A stretch of 64,000 nt of DNA from Hysterangium stoloniferum (taxonomy: Eukaryota > Basidiomycota > Agaricomycetes > Hysterangiales > Hysterangiaceae), in contig WHVD01000052.1 in the NCBI GenBank assembly GCA_015178975.1, positions 372,001 through 436,000 of the forward strand, read 5' to 3'. The position numbers and the translations under genes were made by a program. The notes under the pieces were generated by a model. The model searched no databases and was not told where the DNA came from. It was given only the letters and a program-made list of their open reading frames with translations. The number at the start of each line of letters is the position of its first letter. Positions within the stretch are counted from its first letter, which is position 1. Below, one piece after another: positions 22,201 to 32,423 of this stretch.

Positions 22201-23450
22201 GGTTTGTCCTTCGATGGGGTTTCCGTGGAGGCTTTGGCTGATCGACCCTTTGAAGAGTTTGCTTTTGCCAGTGGACATTCTGGGACTCGATGACCGGGTT
22301 TCCCGCACAAGAGACAGAGGTTGTTGTCCATACAATGTTGTCTTTCTTGTGGAGTCAATTTGCCATCGGGTCCGAGTTTGCCTGAGAGGTCGGGTTTTCC
22401 GGCTTGCTTGCCGGACTGTTGACCCTTGTTGTTGTCCTTATTGTCCTTATTGTTGTTGTTGTTTGAAGACATTTTATCGTTTTTCTTGTCGGATTGTGTG
22501 GAGTTCTGGTTGCTGGTTGACGAATTGTTGTTATTGTTTTTGTCCTTGGACTTGTTTACTTTGTCTGTGGATGTCTCATGGGCAACTTCCGCGCGATGTT
22601 CCCAATAACGTGCGTCCGCGTTTTGAGCTTTGAGGCGCATACGGGACAGGGTTTTTGGCTTGCCATCTTCTCCTTTCGAGACTTCATCTTTAAGGTGGGA
22701 CGGCAGACCGGCGTAGAATTGGTGGCAGAGAGCGGGATTGCCCCACTGACAATGAGCTGCAAGATTATTGAATTGGACGATATAGTCCGTGATGCGCTGC
22801 GTGTCCTTCATGCGAAGATTTGTGAGACTATTCTCAGCTTCTCCTGTCGGGTCATATGGGCCGAAGTTGGTTTCAAGCTCCTCAACAAACACCTCCCAAT
22901 TTTCAAGCAAGAGCGGCTCTTCCTCGGATATTCCGCTAAAAGCCGGTTTGAACCATTTCAACGCGGATCCCGATAAATATGACAGTGCGTAGTTGACTTT
23001 TCGGGAGTCTGTGGAGAATGCAGCAGCACAATCATGGAAGTTGAAGCAACATTGCACGAGGAAAGTAGAGAGTTTGTTTGGGTTGGAACCCGTGAAGGGT
23101 TCCGGAGCATTGACTTTTGACCGTGGAGGTTCTTGTTCCTTTTTCTTTCGTTCTTCAAGCAGGTGCGTCATGAATTTTTCTATAGTACCTGCTAAACATT
23201 CAGAAGTAGGATCCTCCAAGTGCGGTTGTTGAATGGGTGGAGGATTTTCAACACCTTTGCCCTTGTCGGGGGCCACGGAATCGTCCTCGTGCTCGGATTC
23301 GTCCAGGTTTTCCGGGATTTCTTCAATACGGGCTTCTTCCATGGGTTCCGACTGGTTCGCAAGCGTCTGACTTGTATACAGAGTTAACGGGGAATGAAGA
23401 GTCGACGGTCCAGGTATTGATGACTGTGCGCGTGTACTTCTTGGTGGCAT
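22176..23450 (-). CDS. G2 Gag
   Basis: Intact 424-codon frame. It has an acidic N-terminal third (about residues 35-85), the gag core about residues 110-240 (EPFTGSNPNKLSTFLVQ, ALKWFKP, ELETNFGPYDPTGEAENSL, FYAGLPSHLKDEV), a Lys/Asn/Ser-rich low-complexity linker (about 300-350), and one zinc knuckle CLLCGKPGHRVPEC (CX2CX4HX4C, about 385-398) that would bind the RNA genome. It forms the particle shell in this family. The stop lies just after a run of six A; in G1 the same place has one base more and gag runs into protease. ATG at 23450, 37 bp inside the 5' LTR end. Confidence 0.92.
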   Translation of the reverse strand: MPPRSTRAQSSIPGPSTLHSPLTLYTSQTLANQSEPMEEARIEEIPENLDESEHEDDSVAPDKGKGVENPPPIQQPHLEDPTSECLAGTIEKFMTHLLEERKKKEQEPPRSKVNAPEPFTGSNPNKLSTFLVQCCFNFHDCAAAFSTDSRKVNYALSYLSGSALKWFKPAFSGISEEEPLLLENWEVFVEELETNFGPYDPTGEAENSLTNLRMKDTQRITDYIVQFNNLAAHCQWGNPALCHQFYAGLPSHLKDEVSKGEDGKPKTLSRMRLKAQNADARYWEHRAEVAHETSTDKVNKSKDKNNNNNSSTSNQNSTQSDKKNDKMSSNNNNNKDNKDNNKGQQSGKQAGKPDLSGKLGPDGKLTPQERQHCMDNNLCLLCGKPGHRVPECPLAKANSSKGRSAKASTETPSKDKPAADSKKE

Positions 23451-23486
23451 AATGAAAACAATCTGCGAGCGTTAGTCAGAAAATAC

Positions 23487-23877
23487 TGTTAGGATACACA
23501 CACAGGCCGGGTCTCCAGAGAAACCCGCGGGATATCCGGTAGGACTTGGCTTCAGCTTATAGGCTGTGCCCTCGCTAGATCGTGTTGTCCAATTTCAAAC
23601 GGACGGACGGGGATCCCGGGGAGTCCAGGCAGGGTTCGTGGGTCGTAGGTCGTAAGTCGGAGGTCGTGAGTCGTGAGTTGAGATAGTTGAGAGATAGATG
23701 CGCCGGAGTCCAGGGGAAGTCCGGTGACTGATATGTGTCGTAATGAGGTCGAATGTAATGAGTCTTGACGTGACGGAGTCCGGGCGGGAAATCCTATAAA
23801 CAGACGATTGGTGCTTGTAGCACGTGGGGGCGTACAGGTTAGTGCCCGGAGTCCGGCGGGATTGTCCGGTCGTAACA
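23487..23877 (-). mobile_element. LTR beta, 5' LTR of G2, internally deleted
   Basis: 391 bp against 817 bp at the other end. Both ends match the 3' LTR, but about 426 bp in the middle, including the TATA-like region, are missing. The break lies between GATGCGCCGGAG and GGGGAAGTCC, where both sides share CGGAG. Hairpin kept at 23548-23570. Confidence 0.9.
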
Positions 23878-24159
23878 ATTATCCTCAGCGGATTTCAAAT
23901 AGTCGGCAAATTTCACAATAGAGTTGATAAACAACATTTCAGTTGGTTCATCGGAAGATTTCTTTTTTGATGATTCCGGCTGATCTTCTGCTTCATTGTC
24001 GGAAGTGTGGGGAATATTGGGATCCTTTGTTACCTCGGTAACTTCTTCAATGGAAGCTGATGTTGTCGGCTGATTTGGGGTTTCGGGTTGGGTGGTGTAA
24101 AGTTGCAATGGGGATTGAAATTGGGATGGTCCTTCGGCAACTTTGCATTTGGGACCCAT
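23878..24159 (-). pseudogene. G1 gag, N-terminal part
   Basis: MGPKCKVAEGPSQFQSPLQ at 24159 going left, an acidic/Ser-rich N-terminal third like that of G2 gag (SDNEAEDQPESSKKK). It runs into the G2 LTR at 23877. Continues at 15117. The ATG is 34 bp from the end of the gamma 5' LTR. Confidence 0.85.
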
Positions 24160-24193
24160 GATGAGCGAGTCGCAGAGTTGAGATCTGATATAC

Positions 24194-24737
24194 TGTTAAG
24201 TGCCATGTCAGGAACTTATTCTGGAACTATCAGGAAGTCACCGGGAAGTCGGGAACTATCCGATAGGGTCAGGACATTGGCTTCAGCTTATGTGCTGCGC
24301 CTCTATGCAAATGCTCAAAGTCCTTAATTTCAAAGGTGAGATTTACGATGGAAGATATGGATATTCAGAGTTCCGAAGAGTTCCAAATATTGAGCATACA
24401 GAAAGATGGAAGAGGGAATAAGAAACTAAGTCGATATCAGATCTAAGGTAAAGTACAAATTCGTGGAAACTAATATAAGTCTTCTCATTATTGTACTACA
24501 AACTGAGACCATAATAGGACAGAAATGGAAGTATTCTTAAAATGGGAATACAATAAGACATATCAGGGAGACAATATTCCGAAATGGGAATATAATAGAC
24601 AAATGAGTGAAGACTTGTCAATGGACAAATTACCAAATGCGGAACAAGAGAAGAATGTGGAAGATATGGTAACTATGATGTTTTGTAGTCAGAGATCAGA
24701 AGTTGGATATTGGATCATCCGGGAATGGGTCGTAACA
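24194..24737 (-). mobile_element. LTR gamma, 5' LTR of G1
   Basis: 544 bp, TGTTAAGTGCCATGTCAGG to GGGTCGTAACA on the + strand. Same family as 27102-27705 (3' LTR of G3) and 35981-36522 (3' LTR of G4). Hairpin at 24279-24301. To its right the RT of G4 begins at once (TTATGCCATTC), so G1 was inserted into G4. Confidence 0.9.
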
Positions 24738-25980
24738 TTATGCCATTCAGCCTTACCAATGCCCCTTCTGCTTTTCAACACTTTGTTAATGATATATTTT
24801 CTGACATGGTTGATGTACATATGTGTTATAGTCTATTTGGATGACATTTTGGTATTTTCCGAGGATCCTGCTCTTCATGACAAGCAGGTCCACAAAGTTT
24901 TCTGAAGATTCCAAAAGAATGGTCTTTTTGCCAATGGTAAAAAATGCTATTTTGACATGGATTCTATTGAATATTTAGGTTTCATTATTGGACCTGATGG
25001 TCTCCATATGGACAAAACTAAAGTTCAAGTTGTCCACAACTGGCCTGAATCACAGAAAGTCAAAGACCTCCAGTCATTTTTAGGTTTCGCAAACTTCTAC
25101 CATTGTTTTATTTGGAACTACTCAGATATTACAATACTGCTCACTTGCCTTACCCATAAATCTCAACCATGGGTTTCTGATGACAAATGCCACTCTGCTT
25201 TCCAGACTTTAAAAAATGCTTTCACTTCCACTCCAATTCTTTCTCATTGGAAACCTGATGTTCCGATTATTGTAGAAACCAATGCTTCCAACTATGCAAT
25301 TGCCGTGATTCTTTCCATTCAAGATTCTGACAGTGAAATTCATCTGGTCACATTTCTTTCTTGGACACTTTCAGTCTCCAAACTCAACTATGATGTTCAT
25401 GATAAGGAACTTTTGGCAATCTTTGAAGCTTTCAAACATTGGTGGCACTACCTTGAAGGTTCTGCAACTACTGTTGATATCATTACTGATCACAAAAATC
25501 TCGAATATTTTTCCACTACTAAACTTTTGACCTGCTGGCAAGCCCGCTGGTCCAAATTTCTTTCCACTTTCAACATGATTATCCATTTCCGACCCAGACA
25601 TCTTGGTGGAAAACCAGATGCCATGACCCAATAAGGGGATGTCTATCCTAAAGAGGGGGAAAGTAACTACACCATTGTTAATCTGCATATGTAACTTGAA
25701 ACTGGTTTTTACAACACAGCAACTTTCTGCATCTATTTGAGCAACTTCCCTCTACTATCCAATTATGCATAGCATTATGATTATGGACATTGAGCAATTA
25801 CATCAAGATATCCTTTCTGCACTCACTTCCGATCTGGCCCTCAAGCCACACCTTGAAGTCCCCAATAACCCCAATCAACCCTGATGCTCACAAGACTCTC
25901 AAGGTTTCATCTGTCTCGATGGACATATCTACATATGTTCCAGATTCCAATAATCTCTGACTCCATGTACTTCAGTATGA
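24738..25980 (+). pseudogene. G4 reverse transcriptase and RNase H (gamma family)
   Basis: Near-copy of the G3 pol on the opposite strand but CpG-depleted. RT from [17 protein letters not shown] through [19 protein letters not shown]. The frame 24957-25634 carries [33 protein letters not shown] and the RNase H with [22 protein letters not shown] and [11 protein letters not shown]. It ends at TAA in the RNase H-integrase spacer. Several Arg codons have become His, Cys or Trp (FYRRF to FYHCF). It continues into the integrase zinc-binding start and is cut at 25980 by the beta-like LTR; the rest of pol is at 33298. Confidence 0.85.
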
Positions 25981-26382
25981 TGTTAAGACCGGAAAAGCAG
26001 CCAGACTCTGGGCACTAACTTATATGCACCTGCACCCTACATGCACCAATTATTGGTTTACCGGAATACCCACCAGACTCGGGATGTCAGACCTGTCCAT
26101 GCTTGACCTTTATCACTTCATGTATCAGTCACCAGAGTACCTGCTGGGACCTGCACCTGTCTATCTCTGATGCTGTCCCACATACATACCTGTCACTGGA
26201 CCTCACTCGGAAAACCCATCAGCCCTCTAACTGAGCCCCATTCCTGTTATGGTCTAATGACCTGTCACATTTCGGACTCTGCTCTGCTCCACTCCATTCC
26301 TAATACCAAATCTGGTGTTTACTTATCTCGTTTCATGATTACTAGTTTGGATTTCATTATTACTGGATTTGGTATGTTATAC
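25981..26382 (+). mobile_element. Beta-like solo LTR in G4, left part
   Basis: Starts TGTTAAGACCGG right after TATGA (25976-25980); the right end is at 33292 followed by TACGA (33293-33297). The duplication copies differ only by a CpG to TpG change. It is interrupted at 26382 by the epsilon element. The left part matches the first half of the beta LTR at 44254 (TACTGGATTTGGTATG region). Confidence 0.8.
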
Positions 26383-27101
26383 TGTGATGTATTAGCCTTA
26401 TTTTAATACTATTTTCCAAAAAAGAAGTCCAATGCTCTATCAAAATGTGCAAATACTCAATTCACTGCAAGGTAAAATAATTTAAGTATTTGATATTAAT
26501 CAGTGGCAGCCTAAATAGACTTAGAACCCCTGAACTCAAGAGTTTACTCTGAATATATGCACTCTACTTCACAAAGAAGGTTTTGAGAGCTGCTTGTGCA
26601 AGCTTGTTCTTTTTCTGTGAAAACAACTACTAAAATATGAATAACAATTCACTGATTCCGAAACTAGATTTGACTTCGATTCTAGCTAGTTTATATATAT
26701 TTTATACTATTTATCAAACAGTAAAAATATTTATAAACAGGTCAAAGGATTAGATATAGAATAGAACACTATTTGGCTAATATATGCTTTATTTACACTA
26801 ACCTACAAGGTCTAACTGTGATACTAACTTATCAGGATCTTAATGTAGTCTTAAGGATTCTGCAAGAATATTCTCAGTATTTATTTATGCCAAAAACCAG
26901 GTAGAAATTAGAAATGTATTCCTAATCTCAACAATGATAACCAAGATTGTTTATTACTTTAATAGATACCCAACAACTCAACTAGAGGTGGATAAGTAAT
27001 AAAGGAAAGCCAGCTACTCAACTAAGAGGTGGCAAAGGGAACAGTTGATATGTTTATTTATTTATTATTGATTGATAACCAACAGCTCAACTAGAGGTGG
27101 T

Positions 27102-27705
27102 TGTTAAGTGCCGTGTCGGGAACTTATTCCGGAACCATCGGGAAGTCACCGGGAAGTCGGAAACTCGTGGATAGGGTCAGGACGTCGGCTTCAGCTTATG
27201 TGCTGCGCCTCTACGCAAACGCTCAATGTCCTTAATTTCGGAAGTGAACTAACGACGGAAGATATGGATATTCAGAGTTCCGAAGAGTTCCGAATATTGA
27301 GCGTACAGAAAGACGGGAGGAGGAATAAGAAACTAAGTCGATATCAGATCTAAAGTAAAGTACAAATTCGCGGAAACTAATATAAGTCTACTCGTTATTG
27401 TACTACAAACTGAGACCATAATAAGACGGAAACGGAAGTATTCTTAAAACGGAAATACAATAAGACATATTAGGAAGACAATATTCTGAGACGGGAATAC
27501 AACAACAAACGAGTGAATACTTGTCAACGGACAAATTACCAAATGCGGAACAAACGAAGAACGCGGATGATACGGTAACTATGATGTTCCGTAGTCGGAG
27601 GTCAAAGTCGGAAGTCGGGGATTGGAAGTCGGGAGTGGGAGACTGGAAGTTGGATATTGAAAGTGGGAAGTCGGATATTGAAACATCCGGGAACGGGTCA
27701 TAACA
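27102..27705 (-). mobile_element. LTR gamma, 3' LTR of G3
   Basis: 604 bp, TGTTAAGTGCCGTGTCGGG to GGGTCATAACA. Retains CpG where the copy at 24194 has TpG, so it is younger. It contains GTCGG/GGAAGTCGG-rich short repeats near 27595-27680. Hairpin at 27187-27209. Confidence 0.92.
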
Positions 27706-27739
27706 GTACCCCCCTGTTAGGCCGAAATCCCATAGAGGC
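27706..27739 (-). promoter_or_regulatory. Polypurine tract and conserved block of G3
   Basis: GGGGGGTAC against the LTR on the - strand and the TATGGGATTTCGGCC block shared with the other elements. Confidence 0.7.
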
Positions 27740-27833
27740 GATTAGGTACTGAGTGTTTGAAGCGACGGCTGACTGTTATGTGTCGTGAAATTTACGCAAT
27801 TATGGAGGTGAGAGTTTCGGTTATTATTCTGAG

Positions 27834-27840
27834 TATAAAA
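27834..27840 (+). promoter_or_regulatory. TATA box of antisense zinc-cluster gene, copy 3
   Basis: TATAAAA, 49 bp before the ATG at 27890; same layout in copy 4 on the other strand (about 35850). Confidence 0.65.
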
Positions 27841-27889
27841 ACCTCCAAATATTCGAATTAACATTTTTGTTTCTTTATCCACGACTTGT

Positions 27890-29032
27890 ATGTCGATTCG
27901 TCGGCCATTATTCATCACTACCCCGGAAGACTCAGATACCGAAATATCCGTACTTCAAAAGATGTTGAAGGTCGCAGAACTTCAACAAAAACACCAGAAA
28001 ATGGAGGAGTTGAAGCGACGACAGGAGGAGGAGGAAAAAGCGTTGATGCAGGAGTTGAAAGATGCGGAGGAGGCGGAAAAGCGGGAATTGGAGCGGGCGA
28101 AGGCAGAAAAAGAAAAAGAGTTGGCGAGGTTGCGGAAAGTGATGGAGGATCGGAGGTTGAAGGAAGAAGAAGTGAAGAAACAACAAGAAGCTGAGGCGGC
28201 GGAAAAACGTAAGGAGGTAAGGGAAGGAAAGGTGAGTCCAATTCCATAGATTTCCATGGTTCCAACCGATAACTGTTACGTACAGCGAAAAGCCGTGGAG
28301 GTGGAAGTAGAGGGAGAAGCTGGGCCTTCAAGTCCTAAAGTGAGTGTATCTGTAACGGGAACGGTAGTCGTTTAACTTTCGAAACAGAAACCAAAGGTCA
28401 AAGCTCCGGAACGGATGGAAATTGCCCATGACACTCCATGTGCTCGATGTTCCGTACGGGATATAACTTGTTGGAAACAGAAGGTAAAATGGGGTGGAAC
28501 TTGTTATCCTTGCGCGGTCCTCAAACTTCCGTGCACTCTTGCTGCGAAAAGGGTTCCGAAAAGCGAAAAGGCTCAAAAACCTACCATCGCGGAAGGTTCA
28601 GGAGCGACCAAAACTGCAGAAACTAAGTTGCCGAGTACGGATGGTATGGGCGTTGAGCTCCTTAAGGAATTGGTCGATACAATGGTCTTCATCGGGGTTG
28701 AGATGCGGGAAATGCGGGAAACACTGGATCGCCATAATGAGATCCAGGAGAAGGGTTTCCGTTCGTTGGTCCGGAATTTCCGGAGGCAAAACGATTTCCT
28801 GGAGAAGATGATGGTTAGTATCGGTGTAATTGCGGTATCTGAACGATTTGCCGATAAGGCGAAAAACCAGCCGAACGATCCATTGGTGGAGTGTGTGGAG
28901 CGGAGATGGGGGTCGGGAAAAGAGGAGAGTGAAGATGAGGAGGTACAGGATATGGTGGAAAGTGCGGAAATTGCTGAAGAGCCGGAGGTTGGGACGGAAG
29001 GTGGATTTGGGGTGTCAGAGACTTTAAGATAG
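27890..29032 (+). CDS. Antisense zinc-cluster/coiled-coil gene, copy 3 (in G3), intact
   Basis: Three exons, 27890-28231, 28286-28339 and 28388-29032, give 346 residues without a stop; introns of 54 and 48 bp with GTGAGT donors, both phase 0. Residues 1-114: long charged helix (EELKRRQEEEEKALMQ, EEAEKRELERAKAEKEKE), a likely coiled coil. Exon 2: acidic linker ending GPSSPK. Residues about 149-174: CX2CX6CX10CX2CX6C (CARCSVRDITC, CYPCAVLKLPC), the spacing of Zn(II)2Cys6 DNA-binding domains. Then a second helical region (ELVDTMVFIGVEMREMRETLD) and an acidic C-terminus. It lies between LTR and pol, convergent with pol (88 bp apart). Function unknown; a DNA-binding regulator of the element is my inference. 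Confidence 0.85.
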
Positions 29033-29120
29033 ATTTTAATAATATTTTTTTTGACTTGCAAAACCTAAAACGAGTGTGAAAACGGAAGTGTCAGAAGTTG
29101 ATCAGAAAGGAACAGAAAGA

Positions 29121-30600
29121 TTAGAGTGATGATAAAGGTCCAGGTTTGCCTGGATAAGCTGTGTGGAAGTCAGTAACAATTTCCATAGCATGTCCAAGTT
29201 CCGTGGCCAATATCCATGAAGTTTCCTCGTCAGTACCTTCATAACCTGCCCATTTAACTAAATAGAGCAATTTACAAGTACGTCGGCGATTGTCGATTTT
29301 AGAATCCAATATTTCGGAAACTTCGAATTCGGGTTCTCCATCAATGATGACCGGAGGGGACGGAGGTTGAGTACGTTCCGGGAATGAGTTGGGAACACAA
29401 GGTTCTAACATGGAAATGTGGAAAACGGGGTGGACTGCTCGCATACTGTCGGGAAGACGGAGAGTCCATGAAAGTGAACCGGCTTGTGCTATAATTTCAA
29501 AAGGTCCTAAGAATTTCTCAGTGAGTTTTTTAGAAGGTCGGGTAGTACGGAAGAATTGAGCTTTTACAAAAACCTGATCACCAACTTTAAAATTAGGAGG
29601 CGGGATCCTGTTTTTGTCCGCGGAACGTTGATAATGTTCCTGTGCGGAAGAAATAGCTTTCCGAAGTTCTTGATGTAATTCGTCGAGGTCGGTAATAAAT
29701 TCTTGAGCACGGACAGAAGCCAAATCTCGTTCGGAATGTACTGTGAGATTCGGATTATAGCCTTTATTGGCGAAGAAGGGAGATATGCCGGTGGTTGCAT
29801 TTGGGGAGTTATTGTAGGCGAATTCCACGATCGGAAGAAGGGATTTCCAGTTGTCCTGTTGGTAATTACAATAGATGCGGAGATATTGTTCCAGTGTTTG
29901 ATTAACGTGTTCCGTTTGTCCATCACCTTCCAGGTGATATCCCGAGGTGAAGTGTAGTTTCATGTCGAGGGCTTTTCCGAGGGCCTGGAAGAAATGGGAG
30001 ACGAACTTGGAGCCTCGATCGGAAGTTACGTGAGATGGAACTCCGTGTTTGGAAAATACGTGAATAATGAAAAGTTCCGCTAATTGTAAGGATGTGATTG
30101 TATCATGAGTGGGTATGAAAATGCCTTGTTTCGAGAATCGGTCCACAACGACTAGAATGGATGTAAAGCCTTCGGAAGTCAGGAGTTGTTCGATAAAATC
30201 CATGGAAATTGAATTCCAAGGTTTTTCTGGTATCGGGAGTTGCTTGAGAAGGCCGTATGGCTTATGCCTCTGGGTTTTGGAGCGTAAGCAGGTGGTGCAT
30301 GACTTACAGAACTGAGTTACGAAATCTCGGAGGTTGGGCCAAGTATATTCTCTATGGATTAAACCAAGAGTATTGTTGATGCCGTAATGTCTGGAGATTG
30401 GATGATCGTGTTTATACTGAAGTACGCGGAGTCGAAGATTGTCGGAATCTGGAACGTAGATACGTCCATCGAGACGGATAAAACCTTGAGAGTCTTGTGA
30501 CCATTGGGGTTGGTTGGGATTGTCGGGAATGTCTAAATGTGGCTTGAGGGGTCGGAAGTGAGTGCGGAAAGGATATCTTGATGTAATTGCTCAATGTCCA
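29121..30600 (-). pseudogene. G3 integrase with chromodomain
   Basis: A long open part from 30203 or above to 29121. It has the catalytic core (SMDFIEQLLTSEGF, TSDRGSKFVSHFF, EHVNQTLEQYL), the C-terminal GPF module (TRPSKKLTEKFLGPFEI) and a chromodomain (FEVSEILDSKI, YLVKWAGYEGTDEETSW). The zinc-binding CKSCTTC part is upstream at about 30300. A small deletion near 30548, compared with the copies at 11.7 and 25.8 kb, shifts the frame close to the integrase start, so the polyprotein is broken there. Confidence 0.85.
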
Positions 30601-31703
30601 TAATCATGACGCTACGCATAATTGGATAGTAAAGGGAAGTTGCTCGGATAGATGCAGAAAGTTGTTGCGTTGTAAAAACCGGTTTCAGGTTATGTGGATT
30701 AACAACAGCGTAGTTACTTTCCCCCTCTTTAGGATAGACATCCCATCATCGAGTCATGGCATCTGGTTTTCCACCAAGACGTCCGGGTCGGAAACGGATA
30801 ATCATGTTGAAAGCGGAAAGAAATTCAGACCAACGGGCCTGCCGGCGGGTTAGAAGTTTAGTGGTAGAAAAATATTCGAGATTTTTGTGATCGGTAACGA
30901 CGTCAAAGGGAGTTGCGGAACCTTCGAGATAATGGCGCCAATGTTTGAAAGCTTCAAAAATTGCCAAAAGTTCCTTATCATGAATGTCGTAATTGAGTTC
31001 GGATACTGAAAGTGTCCGAGAAAGAAATGCGACCGGATGAATTTCACCGTCGGACTCTTGAATGGAAAGAATCGCGGCAATTGCATAATTGGAAGCATCG
31101 GTTTCCACAATAATCGGAAAATCAGGTTTCCAATGGGAAAGAATCGGGGCAGAAGTGAAAGCATTTTTCAAAGTCTGGAAGGCGGAGCGGCATTTATCGT
31201 CAAAAACCCATGGTTGAGTTTACGGGTAAGACGAGTGAGCGGTACTGTAATATCCGAGTAGTTCCGAATAAAACAACGGTAAAAGTTGGCGAAACCTAAA
31301 AATGATTGAATGTCCTTGACCTTCCGTGGTTCGGGCCAGTCACGGACAACTTGAACCTTGGTTTCATCCATACGGAGACCATCAGGGCCGATGATGAAAC
31401 CTAAGTATTCAATAGAATCCATGTCGAAATAACATTTTTTACCGTTGGCGAAAAGACCGTTTTTACGGAGTCTTTGGAAGACTTCACGGACCTGTTCATC
31501 GTGAAGAGTGGGATCCTCAGAAAATACCAAAATGTCGTCCAAATAGACTATAACACATACATCAAGCATGTCGGAAAATATATTATTAACAAAACGTTGA
31601 AAAGCGGAAGGGGCGTTGGTAAGGCCGAACGGCATAACCAACCATTCAAAGGATCCATAGCGAGTCCGAAAAGCAGTTTTCCATTCATCACCCTCGGCAA
31701 TTT
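30601..31703 (-). pseudogene. G3 RNase H and partial reverse transcriptase
   Basis: RNase H is open from 31171 to TGA at 30746-30748 ([39 protein letters not shown]). RT lies in another frame from 31703 ([50 protein letters not shown]). The frame change is near 31170-31225. Upstream RT, protease, gag and the 5' LTR of G3 are absent: the alpha LTR starts at 31704, within the GDEW region. Confidence 0.88.
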
Positions 31704-32423
31704 TGTTACGACCGTGTCGCAACCCTATCGGCCCCGAGGTTATCACCACTTGTCAACATTTCAAGTCATCCTCTCGGAAACCATCGGCCCTGAAGCTGAC
31801 GAATGTTTCGCGAAGATCAAACTCCATTTACGCCCACGTCAAATAACTCGTATTGTCTGGTCAAACTTTGATATGTCCCCTTTATTATGTTGATCCGTTC
31901 AATCTTATGTTTCGCATATGTCTATCTATATTTGTAGTCCTCGAACCATTTCCTTTTACCGTAATCCCGCTCTCAGTTATCATCGGCCTCCGAACTAATC
32001 ATAAACTTCCCGTTCCTAGTCAAGCTTATTGTTAATACCGTGTTCCGCCCTTCTCCCCATTAGTATTTTCTAGACGCCTGCTACTTGTATATGAACTCGC
32101 TGTAATTGTAGTTACTAGGCAATCAGAATATCGACTCAGAATACCCTCATACACCTGTATCAGTCTCACACTAAGACTTCCCCCATCCGCCTTCGCGTGC
32201 GCTCGCCCACTCCCGGCCCCGACCCCTTGGCCCGACGCCCGACTTGTCCTTCGATTCCGATCGGTATCACGCCGAAAGGTACTCACTAGGACTAGTCTTC
32301 GCCCGCCCGAAATTTAAGGACATCCTACGGATATTTGCGAGGGCACAGCCCATAAGCTGAAGCCAAGTCCTTCCGATCGGTCCCTGTCGGCCACCGACAT
32401 TAGTCAGTTTCTAGTTCTTAACA
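31704..32423 (+). mobile_element. LTR alpha next to truncated G3
   Basis: 720 bp, TGTTACGACCGTGTCGC to GTTCTTAACA, opposite in orientation to the G3 pol. Left flank AATTT (31699-31703) lies in the G3 RT; right flank GATTG (32424-32428) is epsilon DNA, so there is no duplication. The missing 5' half of G3 was lost exactly at this LTR. Hairpin at 32342-32364. CpG-rich, so young. Confidence 0.85.

Larger units (their letters stand above)
15118..23877 (-). mobile_element. G2: complete nested Ty3/Gypsy element (beta LTRs)
   Basis: 8760 bp with beta LTRs at both ends and an exact ATTAT target duplication (15113-15117 and 23878-23882). Removing it joins the two parts of G1 gag, so G2 inserted into G1. 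It contains gag, protease, RT, RNase H, integrase-chromodomain on the - strand and an opposite-strand zinc-cluster gene next to the 3' LTR. It is inactive now: a 375-bp MITE in RNase H, a solo alpha LTR between protease and RT, one TGA between RNase H and integrase, and a gag-protease frame change. Confidence 0.92.
9524..24737 (-). mobile_element. G1: chimeric Ty3/Gypsy element (alpha 3' end, gamma 5' end)
   Basis: The element reads right to left: gamma-type 5' LTR (24194-24737), gag (24159-23878, interrupted by G2, then 15117-14160), protease, RT, RNase H, a short integrase remnant joined to a chromodomain (ends 11507), antisense zinc-cluster gene (10422-11395, + strand), polypurine tract and an alpha-type 3' LTR (9524-10248). 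The two LTRs are from different families, and the outer flanks (ATAAA at 9519-9523, TTATG at 24738-24742) are not duplicates. I infer recombination between an alpha and a gamma element, with the join in the integrase region near 11690. Confidence 0.75.
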
